In this document: piece by piece, positions 9,267-17,934 of the stretch
Position numbering within the stretch: position 1 is the stretch's first letter
Layout: each line of letters starts with the position of its first letter
Translations under genes and position numbers: made by a program
Assembly (NCBI RefSeq): GCF_016406105.1
Contig: NZ_CP066308.1
Coordinates: 1,065,501-1,129,500 of the forward strand
Source: Brevibacillus composti
Lineage (GTDB): Bacteria; Bacillota; Bacilli; Brevibacillales; Brevibacillaceae
DNA length: 64,000 nucleotides
Direction of reading: 5' to 3'
The notes under the pieces: model-generated
What the model was told of the DNA's origin: nothing
What the model saw: only the letters and a program-made list of their open reading frames with translations
Database searches by the model: none

Positions 9267-10994
9267 ATGAGAGCAGAGCTAGAGCCGCGATGGGGGCGAG
9301 CCCGGCGCATGTCGTGGACCGCTTCTCCGGCTTTCGTCTACGTGCTGGTTTCGCCGCTATTCATCATCCTGCTCGCGTATGTGATTTACCCGCTGTGGGA
9401 GACCTTCGTAGCCAGCATCCAGATCGACGGAGAGACGAGTTGGAAAAACTATGCCCGTTTTTTCAGCCTGGCCCATACAGCCAATCTGGAAGCGCTCTGG
9501 ACCAGCATCTACATCTCTGTCCTGAGCGTGATCACCTGCGGTATCGTCGGGGTGACGATGGCCTTTTTGCTGGAGCGGTACGATTTTCCGGGGCGCAACA
9601 TCCTGTCCGTACTGGCTCTGGTGCCGATGGCCCTGCCGCCGCTGATCGGGGTGCTCTCCTTTACCTTCCTGTACGGAGAGAGCGGGATTTTTCCCCGGGC
9701 GATCAAAGAACTGTTCGGGCTGGCCGAGGTGCCTTTTGCGCTGAAAGGCATCTGGGGCGTCGTCGTCGTCCACACCTTTACGATGTACACCTACTTCTTC
9801 ATGACCGCATCGGCGGCGATCAAGGGGCTGGACCCTTCCCTGGAGGAAGCGGCGGCCAGCCTCGGAGCCGGACGTCTGACGGTCTGGCGGCGGGTCATCC
9901 TGCCGATGCTGACCCCGGCTTTGGTGGCCTCGTCCCTGCTGGTATTCATGATCTCGATGGCTTCCTATACCGCTCCGCTCATCTTTGGCATCGACCGGAC
10001 GATGACGATGCAGATCTATCTCTCGCGGACCAACGGCGATCTGGACATGGCCGCCACGCAATCGACGATTCTCTCTATCGTCTCCGTCGCTTTTCTGCTG
10101 CTGATGCGCTGGTATCAAGGGGTGCGCAACTACCAGAATCTGAGCAAGGGCGTCAGCGTGCACCGAACAGAGATCAAGAGCAAGGCAGGCCGCTACGTGT
10201 CGATGGTGCTCGCGTTTGTCGGGATGGTGATTCTGCTTTTGCCGATCCTCGTGCTGGTGCTGATCTCTTTTTCGGTAGACGGCACCTGGACCGTACAGAT
10301 CTTGCCGCCGACCTACACGCTGGAGCATTACAAGGACCTGTTTACCGATAAAAAGACCTGGCGGCCGATCATGAACAGCCTCCAGCTCAGCGGAATCGCC
10401 ACGATCGGCATCGTCCTGTTCGGCGTGGCCGCGGCCTATGCGATGGTCCGGCTCCGGTTTCGCGGCAAAACCCTGCTGGATACCCTGATCATGCTGCCGT
10501 GGGCCCTGCCCGGCACCGTCGTGGCCGTCAACCTGATCGCCGCCTTCAGCGAACCGACCGTATTCAGCCTGAACCAGGTGCTGATCGGCACGTTTTGGAT
10601 CATTCCGCTCGCCTACTTCGTGCGCCATCTGCCGCTGGTGTTCCGCTCTACTTCGGCGACGCTGATGCAGATGGACCCGTCGGTGGAGGAGGCTGCGCGC
10701 AATCTCGGGGCGACGTGGTGGTACAGCTTTCGCAGAGTTGTCGCTCCGATGGCGTTCGGCGGCATTCTGGCGGGGACGCTGCTCGCCTTCGTCCAGTGCA
10801 TTGGAGAGTTCGTCGCTTCGATTCTGATCTTTACGCCGAAGACCATGCCCCTGTCCGTGGCGATTTTTCAGCGCATGTACGCCTTTGAATTCGGGACTGC
10901 CTGCGCTTACGGCGTCCTGCAAATCGCCGTGATCATCATCGTGCTGTTCCTCTCCCGCAAACTGGCAGGCGACAAAGCAACCACGGCTGTCTGA
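9267..10994 (+). CDS. ABC transporter permease, fused double-domain (FbpB-type)
   Basis: A 575-residue membrane protein with two tandem binding-protein-dependent permease domains, so one polypeptide supplies both halves of the channel. The two EAA loops that dock on the ATPase are at about 193-220 (EEAAASLGAG) and 473-500 (EEAARNLGAT). About 12 membrane helices are visible. ATG follows AAGGAGGAGAAGCG. This architecture is the usual one for ferric-iron and related importers, but the neighbours point to an amino-sugar-containing substrate instead. Confidence 0.92.
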   Translation: MRAELEPRWGRARRMSWTASPAFVYVLVSPLFIILLAYVIYPLWETFVASIQIDGETSWKNYARFFSLAHTANLEALWTSIYISVLSVITCGIVGVTMAFLLERYDFPGRNILSVLALVPMALPPLIGVLSFTFLYGESGIFPRAIKELFGLAEVPFALKGIWGVVVVHTFTMYTYFFMTASAAIKGLDPSLEEAAASLGAGRLTVWRRVILPMLTPALVASSLLVFMISMASYTAPLIFGIDRTMTMQIYLSRTNGDLDMAATQSTILSIVSVAFLLLMRWYQGVRNYQNLSKGVSVHRTEIKSKAGRYVSMVLAFVGMVILLLPILVLVLISFSVDGTWTVQILPPTYTLEHYKDLFTDKKTWRPIMNSLQLSGIATIGIVLFGVAAAYAMVRLRFRGKTLLDTLIMLPWALPGTVVAVNLIAAFSEPTVFSLNQVLIGTFWIIPLAYFVRHLPLVFRSTSATLMQMDPSVEEAARNLGATWWYSFRRVVAPMAFGGILAGTLLAFVQCIGEFVASILIFTPKTMPLSVAIFQRMYAFEFGTACAYGVLQIAVIIIVLFLSRKLAGDKATTAV

Positions 10995-11121
10995 AGAAAG
11001 TCCGTATTTTTTCGCGTCAATCCATGGCGACCGCATGAACTCACCGGCACGGGGGCCATGATTGATAAAGCAGGCTCTTTCTGCGAGCAGATCATCGTAC
11101 AGAAGAAGAGGAGGAGCGTTC

Positions 11122-13647
11122 ATGAGAAAGAGGACTTATCCCAAGCTGTTTTCTCTCCTTGCAGTCTTTGTGCTGGCAGTCGGTCTGGTCTTGCCGCTGT
11201 CGCCGCAGACGGCGCATGCGGATCGCGGCGTCGTCGATCTGTGGAAGGCGATCAAGCCGCTCACGACGATTGCCAGCGCGATGAATACGGGAGCACACCC
11301 GGACGACGAGCATAGTGCGATGCTCGCCTATCTGGCATTGGGATTGGGCGTGGACACGTCCAGCATCATTGCCAACCGGGGGGAAGGCGGGCAAAACGAA
11401 ATCGGCAGCGAGCTGAATCAGGCGCTGGGGATCATCCGCACGCGGGAGCTGGAGGAGGCCTCCAAGGTCACCCATGTCAAGCTGGGCATCCTCAGCGAGG
11501 ACATGGATGATCCCATCTACGACTTCGGCTTCTCCAAAAGTCCGGACGAGACGCTTTCCAAATGGGGCGAAGAGGTGGTCTACGAGCGGTTGATCCGCAA
11601 AATCCGCGAGCACCGCCCGGATGTGCTCATCCCCGCTTTTTTGGATGTGCCCTCCACGCACGGACATCACCGGGCGATCAATGTCATTACGGTCCGGGCG
11701 TTTGAAGATGCGGCCGATCCGGCGGTGTTTCCGCAGCACCGGGAGCAGGGGCTCTCTCCCTGGCAGGTGAAAAAGCTGTACGTCCCGGCTACGGAAAAGG
11801 ATTACGACGTTCGCGTGCCAGTCGGCGAGTACGACGAGATTTACGGCGCGTCTTACCTCCAGCTGGGCGAGGAATCGCGGTTTATGCACAAGAGCCAGGG
11901 GATGGGACGCCATTATGACGAAGGGCCGAGCTACAGCTACTACAAGCTGGAAAAGGCGGCGGCAGGCGCAGAGGGTCCCGATTTCTTTGCCGGCATCGCC
12001 TACACCTTCAAGGATCTGGCGGATGAAGTGAGGAAAACTCCCGGCGGAGGAAAGCTGGCCGCCGACCTCGACCGGCTGCAAAAGGATGCGGATGAAGTCA
12101 TCGCCGCTTATCCTCATTTTGCCCGCGTAGCGGAGAAGGTGCACCGGATGCTGGCGGACGTATTGCAGACGAAGGCTGCCGTCCAGGCGTCCAGCCTCGG
12201 GGCAGACGCAAAGCGGGATCTGCTGCACCGTCTGGCGGTGAAGGAAGAGCAATTGAACAAAGCGAGCGCGGAAAGCCTGTCTCTGGTGGCCAAGGTGAAG
12301 CCGGAGAGCGGCGAGCTGGTCGCCGGACAGAAGACCCGGGTGACCGTCAGCGCCTACAATGGCGGAACGGTTACATGGGATCAGGTCACGCTGGGCCTGA
12401 ATGTACCGGCAGGCTGGAGCGCCAGACCGCTCGGGGAGACGCGCATCCGTCAGCTCGGTTACAATCAGTGGGCACGGGCGGAGTACGAGGTGACGGTGCC
12501 CGCAGACGCCGCCTACTTTCATCCGTATCGACCGCCCGCAGTGACGGCAGATGTAGAAGTGACCGCATTTGGTGCCACATCCGTCACTCGCGCGGTTCCC
12601 GCCGATCCTGTAGCGGTTCTGCCGGGCTTCGCGCTTGCGGCCAGTCCAAGCGCGACGGTATGGAACACGCTGAAGCCTGAGGAGGCGATCCCGGTCAAGG
12701 TGACGGTGAAAAACTACCACCCGGGGAAAGCCGACGCACAAATCGCGCTCGACCTGCCGCCGGGCTGGGCGGCAGAGCCCAAGTCTGCGCCGCTGACCTT
12801 TGCCGCCAAAGGGGAGACCAAATCGGCGGCCTTTACCGTGAAACCGTCTGCCGGCGTCAAGCCGGGATCGTATGCGATCACGGCTGTCGCTCGCGGAAAC
12901 GGCAAGGAAAGCCGGCACGGTGCCCAGTTGATCCGCTATCCGCATATCGGCACCACGTACTTCGTCCAGTCCGCGGCTGTCACGGTCCAGGCGTTTGACC
13001 TGAAGGTGCCGGAGGGGCTCAAAGTAGGCTATGTGTCCAGCGGCTTTGACAATATCGACCAGTATCTGCAGCAGGTCGGCGTCGACGTCACCCTGCTCGG
13101 CGCCAAAGATATCGAATCCGGCGACCTCAGCCAGTACGACACGATCGTCCTCGGCATCCGCGCCTACGGCTTCCGCCCGGAGCTGACCGCGAGCAATGCC
13201 CGCCTGCTGAAGTACGTAGAGGACGGCGGCAATCTGGTGGTGCAGTACCACAAGCCGGAGGACAACTGGAAGCCGGAGCTGGCCCCGTATCCCATCACCA
13301 TTGGGACGCCCCTGATCCAGTGGCGGGTCACGGATGAGAACTCCAAAGTGACGATGCTGGCCCCGGATCACCCGATCTTCCAGACGCCCAATACGATCAC
13401 CGATGCGGATTGGGACCACTGGGTGCAGGACCGTTCCGCCTACAATCCCGCGCAGTGGGGAGACGAATATGTGGAGCTCATCAAAAACGGCGATCCGGGA
13501 GAGAAGGAGTTTACCGGCACCTTCCTTACAGCCAAGTACGGCAAGGGGACCTACACCTACAGTTCGCTCGTCTGGTACCGGGAAATTCCTGCGCTGGTCC
13601 CCGGTGCGATCCGCATTTTCGTCAATATGGTCAGTCTGGGACAGTAG
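11122..13647 (+). CDS. Secreted PIG-L family deacetylase with NEW3-like and GATase-like domains
   Basis: An 841-residue exported enzyme. Residues 1-33 are a signal peptide ending HAHA-type (QTAHA). The PIG-L/LmbE domain (about 50-300) has the zinc motif AHPDDEH at 58-64 and HGHHRA at 180-185; this family removes acyl groups from N-acyl amino sugars. Residues about 400-640 contain two beta-sandwich modules resembling NEW3/alpha-galactosidase-associated domains (the clearest spans about 520-615), and the last 200 residues resemble a ThuA/glutamine-amidotransferase-like fold (KVGYVSSGFDNID onwards). ATG at 11122 follows GAGGAGGAGC. It sits directly after the ABC importer and before a lyase, suggesting extracellular trimming of the imported glycoconjugate. 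Confidence 0.85.
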   Translation: MRKRTYPKLFSLLAVFVLAVGLVLPLSPQTAHADRGVVDLWKAIKPLTTIASAMNTGAHPDDEHSAMLAYLALGLGVDTSSIIANRGEGGQNEIGSELNQALGIIRTRELEEASKVTHVKLGILSEDMDDPIYDFGFSKSPDETLSKWGEEVVYERLIRKIREHRPDVLIPAFLDVPSTHGHHRAINVITVRAFEDAADPAVFPQHREQGLSPWQVKKLYVPATEKDYDVRVPVGEYDEIYGASYLQLGEESRFMHKSQGMGRHYDEGPSYSYYKLEKAAAGAEGPDFFAGIAYTFKDLADEVRKTPGGGKLAADLDRLQKDADEVIAAYPHFARVAEKVHRMLADVLQTKAAVQASSLGADAKRDLLHRLAVKEEQLNKASAESLSLVAKVKPESGELVAGQKTRVTVSAYNGGTVTWDQVTLGLNVPAGWSARPLGETRIRQLGYNQWARAEYEVTVPADAAYFHPYRPPAVTADVEVTAFGATSVTRAVPADPVAVLPGFALAASPSATVWNTLKPEEAIPVKVTVKNYHPGKADAQIALDLPPGWAAEPKSAPLTFAAKGETKSAAFTVKPSAGVKPGSYAITAVARGNGKESRHGAQLIRYPHIGTTYFVQSAAVTVQAFDLKVPEGLKVGYVSSGFDNIDQYLQQVGVDVTLLGAKDIESGDLSQYDTIVLGIRAYGFRPELTASNARLLKYVEDGGNLVVQYHKPEDNWKPELAPYPITIGTPLIQWRVTDENSKVTMLAPDHPIFQTPNTITDADWDHWVQDRSAYNPAQWGDEYVELIKNGDPGEKEFTGTFLTAKYGKGTYTYSSLVWYREIPALVPGAIRIFVNMVSLGQ

Positions 13648-13655
13648 GCTGCGAG

Positions 13656-13693
13656 CAGGAGGGAGACAGCAGGGCAGCCTGCTGCTCTCCTCC
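13656..13693 (+). other. Intercistronic hairpin after the secreted deacetylase gene
   Basis: GGAGGGAGACAGCAGG and CCTGCTGCTCTCCTCC form a near-complete 16-bp stem with a four-base loop. There is no following T-run, so read-through or processing is more likely than termination. No gene is seen in 13648-13802. Confidence 0.5.
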
Positions 13694-13802
13694 AACCCGC
13701 CGGCTGCGAGATCGGACGTGATGGCAGAGAAAACAGGAAGAGCAGAGGATGGCGCAGAAACAGCACATACGGATACAGAAACGCACGGAAGGAGATGCAG
13801 GA

Positions 13803-15311
13803 ATGAACGATAAAGCGCGAATTTTCCAACAGGAGGGTGAGGCTTTTCCCGGGAAAACGTATGCCGAGACGGTGCTGGAACCAGCCTTTGCCGAGGCCAA
13901 AGCCAATCTTTTGCAGCCGATGATGGCGGTCAACAAAGCTCATCTCATCATGCTGCGCGAACAGGAGCTGATCACCGACGGCGAAGCGAAGGCCATCGCG
14001 AGGGCCCTGTCGGAAATCGATCTGGAGGAGATGTCCCGCTGCTCCTACACCGGGCAATATGAAGACTTGTTTTTTCAAGTGGAGAGCCGACTGCTCGAAT
14101 TGGCGGGAGATGTCGCGGGCAATCTTCACTTGGCCCGCAGCCGCAATGACATGGGCATCGCTATCTACCGTCTGGTGCTGAGAAAAAAGCTGCTGGCCGC
14201 CCTGCATTCGGCCCTCTCGCTGAAGGGGCAGCTGCTCTCGTTTGCGCAGGAGCACGTCCATACGGTGATGATCGGATATACGCATACGCAGCAGGCCCAG
14301 CCGACGACGATGGCCCATTACATCACAGCCGCGGCGGATGTCCTCTCCCGGGACATTCGCCGTCTGATCAGCGCTTTTCACACCTGCAACCGCAGTCCGA
14401 TGGGAGCGGCGGCCCTGACGACATCGGGCTTTCCGATCAATCGCAGGCGAGTCGCGGAGTTGCTCGGCTTCGCTGATCTGGTGGAAAACGCCTATGATGC
14501 GATCGGCGGGGCGGACTATCTGGGCGAGGCGGCGTCGGCTGTGCAGCTGGCTGCGATCAATCTCGGACGGACCGTGCAGGATATGCTGCAATGGTGCACC
14601 CAGGAATTTGCCATCTTGAAGGTCGCCGATCCTTATGTGCAGATCAGCTCGATCATGCCGCAAAAGCGCAATCCTGTCTCGTTCGAGCATATGCGCTCCC
14701 TGCTGTCAGCCGCCGCCGGCAACGCGTCTGCGGTGCTGATGATGATGCACAACACGCCGTTCGGAGACATCGTCGATACGGAGGACGACATGCAGCCCTA
14801 CGCCTGGCGCAGTCTCGACAAGCTGGAGAGCATGTACCGCCTGATGGCCTGCGTGGTCGGGACGATGGAAGTAAACCGGGAGGGCCTCTTGGCGAGGGCA
14901 AAAGGCAGCTTCGCTACGGTGACGGAGCTGGCCGACACGCTGGTGAGGACAGACCGGCTTTCCTTCCGCACCTCGCATCAGATGGTCAGCCGCATCGTCC
15001 GGGAAGCGGCGGCCAGAGGCTTGCGGGCGGACCAGATCAGTCATGCGCTTGTGCAGGAGACCGCGCAGGCGGTCGTCGGCCGTTCGCTGGCGATTACGGA
15101 GCAAGAGCTGGAGCAGGCGCTGGATCCGGTTCACTTTGTGCAGGTGCGCCAGCTCCCCGGCGGCCCCAATCCAGAGGAGATGACCCGCGCGATCGGCCAG
15201 CGGCAGGCAGACTTGCAGGCTGAATGCGCCTGGCTCAGGCAGACCGGGGAAGATTGCGAAGCGGCGATCCGGCGCCTCGATCAGCTGGCGGGCGAATGGG
15301 GGGAGGCGTAA
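13803..15311 (+). CDS. Argininosuccinate-lyase-like enzyme of the fumarase/aspartase superfamily
   Basis: A 502-residue lyase that should eliminate fumarate from a substrate bearing a succinyl or malyl group. Superfamily blocks are present: SRNDMG at 113-118, the general-acid His161 in GYTHTQQ, and the flexible-loop signature SSIMPQKRNP at 282-291 with the catalytic serine. True arginine-pathway enzymes have MPQKKNPD; here Arg replaces the second Lys and Val the Asp, and the protein is about 40 residues longer. No other arginine gene is nearby. Start 13803 has AAGGAG at eight bases; the upstream ATG at 13749 lacks a site. Its stop overlaps the next start by one base (TAATG), so it is translationally coupled to a sugar kinase. 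Likely a non-arginine lyase, for instance on an N-succinyl or O-malyl amino sugar. Confidence 0.85.
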   Translation: MNDKARIFQQEGEAFPGKTYAETVLEPAFAEAKANLLQPMMAVNKAHLIMLREQELITDGEAKAIARALSEIDLEEMSRCSYTGQYEDLFFQVESRLLELAGDVAGNLHLARSRNDMGIAIYRLVLRKKLLAALHSALSLKGQLLSFAQEHVHTVMIGYTHTQQAQPTTMAHYITAAADVLSRDIRRLISAFHTCNRSPMGAAALTTSGFPINRRRVAELLGFADLVENAYDAIGGADYLGEAASAVQLAAINLGRTVQDMLQWCTQEFAILKVADPYVQISSIMPQKRNPVSFEHMRSLLSAAAGNASAVLMMMHNTPFGDIVDTEDDMQPYAWRSLDKLESMYRLMACVVGTMEVNREGLLARAKGSFATVTELADTLVRTDRLSFRTSHQMVSRIVREAAARGLRADQISHALVQETAQAVVGRSLAITEQELEQALDPVHFVQVRQLPGGPNPEEMTRAIGQRQADLQAECAWLRQTGEDCEAAIRRLDQLAGEWGEA

Positions 15312-16492
15312 TGGCAGGCAGGCGCATTCCCTTGCTGGCGATCGACGGAGGCGGCACCAAATGCCTGGCTGTGCTGGCGGACCGCTCCGGCCGCATCCTG
15401 GGGACGGGACGGGCAGGGGCCTGCAATTATCAGGGAATCGGGAGAGAAGCCGCCGCGGAGGAGCTGGTATCTGCCATCGAAGAAGCGCTGCGGAGCGTCT
15501 CCGAGGCGGCCACTCGCTCCGCTTCCCCTGCCGGACAGCCGGCCGCTTTTCAGGATGGACAGTCAGCTGGTTCCCATGTCGGAAACTCAGCTGCTTCCCC
15601 TGCCGGACAGCCAGCCGCTTCTCCGGCGCAGGTACAGGCCGAGTCAACCAGTCAGTCCGCTGACGGCGCTGCGGATGCTCCGCTCGAGGATGCTCCGCTC
15701 GAGGATGCCAAAACGGGCTGGGAGATCGACTGTGCCGTCTTCGGCATGGCCGGCCTGGATACCGACTACGACCGGCAGGTTATCGAGGAGATCGTCGCAT
15801 GCGTGCTGGAGAAGCTCCACATTCAAGCCCGGCATCTGATCGTGGAAAATGACGGTTTTGCAGCTCTTCTCGGCGCCACCGGCGGCGATGCGGGCATTCT
15901 CGTCATCGCGGGGACCGGTTCGATCGCCTTTGGGGTGAATCAGGCGGGCGATACGGCACGCGCGGGAGGCTGGGGGCATCGCGTAGGTGACGAGGGGAGC
16001 GGCTACTGGATCGGCAAGCAGGCGGTCACGGCTGTGCTGAAGGCCGCGGATGGGCGCGGCGAGCCGACGATGCTGACGGGCCTCTTGCTGCCCCATTTCG
16101 GCGTGAACCGGGTCGAAGAGCTGTTCAACTGGATGTACGGCCCCGCTTATGCGGTGGAGAAAGTAGGGGAGCTGTCACCGCTAGTCAGCCAGGCGGCAAA
16201 GGCCGGGGACCGCGTGGCGGGGGCGATCCTGCGGGCAGCGGGAGAGGAACTGTTTCTCGCGGCCCGAGCCGTGATGGATCGGCTGGCCATGAAGGATCAG
16301 CCGTTCAAGATGATACTCCAGGGAGGCGTGCTGCAGCATGATGAACGCGTGCGGTCGCTCGTCATCGAAAGAATCAGCCGCCATTCGCCCCGGGTCACAT
16401 TCGACAAGGCGGAGAACGAGCCGATTTACGGGGTGATCGCCAAGGGATTGGCCTGGCTGAATCGCTCCCCGACCGGGAATCGAGGTGTGTAA
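15311..16492 (+). CDS. BadF/BadG-type N-acetylglucosamine-family kinase with low-complexity insert
   Basis: A 393-residue ASKHA kinase of the BadF/NAGK/MurK type. The phosphate-1 loop IDGGGTK is at 11-17, the phosphate-2 region at IVIAGTGSIAFG, and the adenosine region at ILQGGVLQ. Known relatives phosphorylate GlcNAc, GlcN or MurNAc at C6. Residues about 66-134 form an extra Ala/Ser/Pro/Gln-rich segment with repeats (SPAGQPAA twice, APLED twice) that separates the first strand pair from the GMAGLDT motif. The start at 15311 overlaps the lyase stop and follows GGGGGAGG. The protein may hand a 6-phosphate amino sugar to NagA, encoded about 6 kb downstream. Confidence 0.85.
   Translation: MAGRRIPLLAIDGGGTKCLAVLADRSGRILGTGRAGACNYQGIGREAAAEELVSAIEEALRSVSEAATRSASPAGQPAAFQDGQSAGSHVGNSAASPAGQPAASPAQVQAESTSQSADGAADAPLEDAPLEDAKTGWEIDCAVFGMAGLDTDYDRQVIEEIVACVLEKLHIQARHLIVENDGFAALLGATGGDAGILVIAGTGSIAFGVNQAGDTARAGGWGHRVGDEGSGYWIGKQAVTAVLKAADGRGEPTMLTGLLLPHFGVNRVEELFNWMYGPAYAVEKVGELSPLVSQAAKAGDRVAGAILRAAGEELFLAARAVMDRLAMKDQPFKMILQGGVLQHDERVRSLVIERISRHSPRVTFDKAENEPIYGVIAKGLAWLNRSPTGNRGV
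15674..15703 (+). repeat. Two tandem 15-bp repeats in the kinase gene
   Basis: GATGCTCCGCTCGAG occurs twice in direct tandem, encoding APLED twice. It belongs to a repetitive insert that also contains two copies of CTTCCCCTGCCGGACAGCC (from about 15525 and 15594). Confidence 0.9.
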
Positions 16493-16495
16493 AAC

Positions 16496-17233
16496 ATGAA
16501 GAGATGGATGTTTGTGTTCCCCCACCCCGACGATGAATCCTTCGCCTGCGGCGGCACCCTGGCCAAATGCACGGCGGAGGGACAGGAGACCTGCCTGATC
16601 TGCATCACGTCGGGCTGCAAGGGGCGTTCGGGACCGTACCAGATCGACTGCAGGGAACAGCTGGCCCGCCACCGGGAGCGGGAGCTGGCCAGTGCGGCCG
16701 CGATTCTCGGCGTCACCCGGCTGGAATTGTACCGCTACCCCGATGGGGCGCTGGATGCCCTGGACCCGGGCGAGCTGAGCAACCGCCTGGCCGGTGCGAT
16801 CGTCGAGTGGAAGCCAAAAGTCGTCGTGACGTTCCCTCCGGATGGCGTGACGGGTCATCCCGATCATATCGCGGTTTGCAAGGCGGTGACGGCGGCGGTC
16901 GAACGGGCGGAGCGGGAGCTTGCGCTAGAAGAGTATCCCCGGCTGTACTACGTATCCATCCCGCATTACTACGATCACTGTCCGGACAAAGGCCCCTTGG
17001 CCGCCCTGCCGATCACCGGCAAAGTGGATATTTCTTCGTATCGGGGAAAAAAGGGAGACGCCCTGCGCGCTCACCGCAGCCAGATCTACTCGGTCAACCG
17101 CGCCTACCCCGGCGTCATGGAGGGGGATGACGGTGTCATTGGCTGCTATGAGTACTACACTTTGGTCCGTTCGGAAGGACAGCCTGTTCGGTCCAAACCG
17201 CTGTCAGCCCGCATCCCGTTGATCGAGCTGTAG
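16496..17233 (+). CDS. PIG-L family hydrolase, BshB2/Bca-like
   Basis: A 245-residue cytoplasmic zinc-dependent N-acyl amino-sugar hydrolase. The zinc motif HPDDE is at 10-14 and HPDH at 121-124; the overall pattern (FPHPDDESFACGGTL start) is that of BshB2, which deacetylates GlcNAc-malate in bacillithiol synthesis or, as Bca, cleaves bacillithiol S-conjugates into cysteine conjugates and GlcN-malate. There is no signal peptide. It begins 3 bases after the kinase stop and closes the operon. In this setting a catabolic role is as likely as bacillithiol synthesis. Confidence 0.85.
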   Translation: MKRWMFVFPHPDDESFACGGTLAKCTAEGQETCLICITSGCKGRSGPYQIDCREQLARHRERELASAAAILGVTRLELYRYPDGALDALDPGELSNRLAGAIVEWKPKVVVTFPPDGVTGHPDHIAVCKAVTAAVERAERELALEEYPRLYYVSIPHYYDHCPDKGPLAALPITGKVDISSYRGKKGDALRAHRSQIYSVNRAYPGVMEGDDGVIGCYEYYTLVRSEGQPVRSKPLSARIPLIEL

Positions 17234-17302
17234 ATTATGCAGGTCCTCAGCCATGAGTTGGCAGGCCTCAGGGCCGCAGGCCGGCTGCCATCATGAAAAC
17301 AG

Positions 17303-17335
17303 ACCGCCCTTTTGGCTGGAGTAGGGCGGTTTCTC
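17303..17335 (+). terminator. Terminator after the PIG-L operon
   Basis: ACCGCCCT and AGGGCGGT form a perfect 8-bp stem with a 12-base loop, followed by TTCTC. The T-run is short, so termination may be partial. Confidence 0.55.
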
Positions 17336-17425
17336 ATGGGCATCTGCAGAAAAAAAGGATATAATGGCGATAGCATTGAGAAGACAGACAAGCAAAGGGA
17401 AGCGAAGACAGGGGAGAAAATCGGC

Positions 17426-17785
17426 ATGGAACAAAATGTGGATCCCATTCATTTATTTGCAAATACGCCCAACCCCCCGTATTACGCCGTCATTTTTACC
17501 TCCACGCGCAAGGGGGAGGATCATGGCTACGGAGAAATGGCGGAGAGGATGGTAGAGCTCGCCGGCAAACAGCCCGGCTTCCTCGGAGTGGAAAGCGTGA
17601 GGGATGCGACAGGTTTCGGCGTCACGGTCTCCTACTGGTCGTCGCTGGAGGCGATTAGGGAGTGGAAGCAGCACGAGGAACATCTGATCGCCCAGGAAAA
17701 AGGGAAGACCGTATGGTACGAGCATTACGTCACCCGCATCTGCAAGGTGGAGCGTGCGTACGAAATGAACCTTTTCCGGTCGTAA
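17426..17785 (+). CDS. Antibiotic-biosynthesis-monooxygenase (ABM) domain protein
   Basis: A 119-residue ferredoxin-like ABM-fold protein. The core runs from YAVIFTSTRKG through the helix of EMAERMVELAGKQPG to the strands SVRDATGFGVTVSYW and the aromatic HEEHLIAQEKGKTVWYEHY. The family includes small oxygenases and heme-degrading enzymes, but many members are uncharacterised. I start it at 17426 where AGGGGAG is correctly spaced. It stands alone between two promoters. Confidence 0.8.
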   Translation: MEQNVDPIHLFANTPNPPYYAVIFTSTRKGEDHGYGEMAERMVELAGKQPGFLGVESVRDATGFGVTVSYWSSLEAIREWKQHEEHLIAQEKGKTVWYEHYVTRICKVERAYEMNLFRS

Positions 17786-17934
17786 AATGACAGGGCTGGA
17801 CCGACATGATGGAAACAGACGTGGTATCCTGTAAAGAGGGAACTGCGTCTTTTCTTATTAGACCATGATTGTTGCACAATTTTTTGTGGCCGAAGGTGCC
17901 ACTCTCAATCGTTGGGCAAGGGGAGGCTCGGGCC

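Noticed and set aside
11092..13695. Long minus-strand frame (867 codons) opposite the secreted deacetylase gene
   Set aside because: It is a shadow of codon bias in GC-rich DNA. It has no ribosome site, no domain and mirrors a clear real gene.
13803..15311. Assignment as argH of arginine biosynthesis
   Set aside because: The signature loop differs, the protein is longer, no argG is near, and context is amino-sugar metabolism.
15525..15712. Repeats in the kinase gene as a possible CRISPR array
   Set aside because: Repeats are unequal, in frame and encode a low-complexity segment; there are no spacers and no cas genes.
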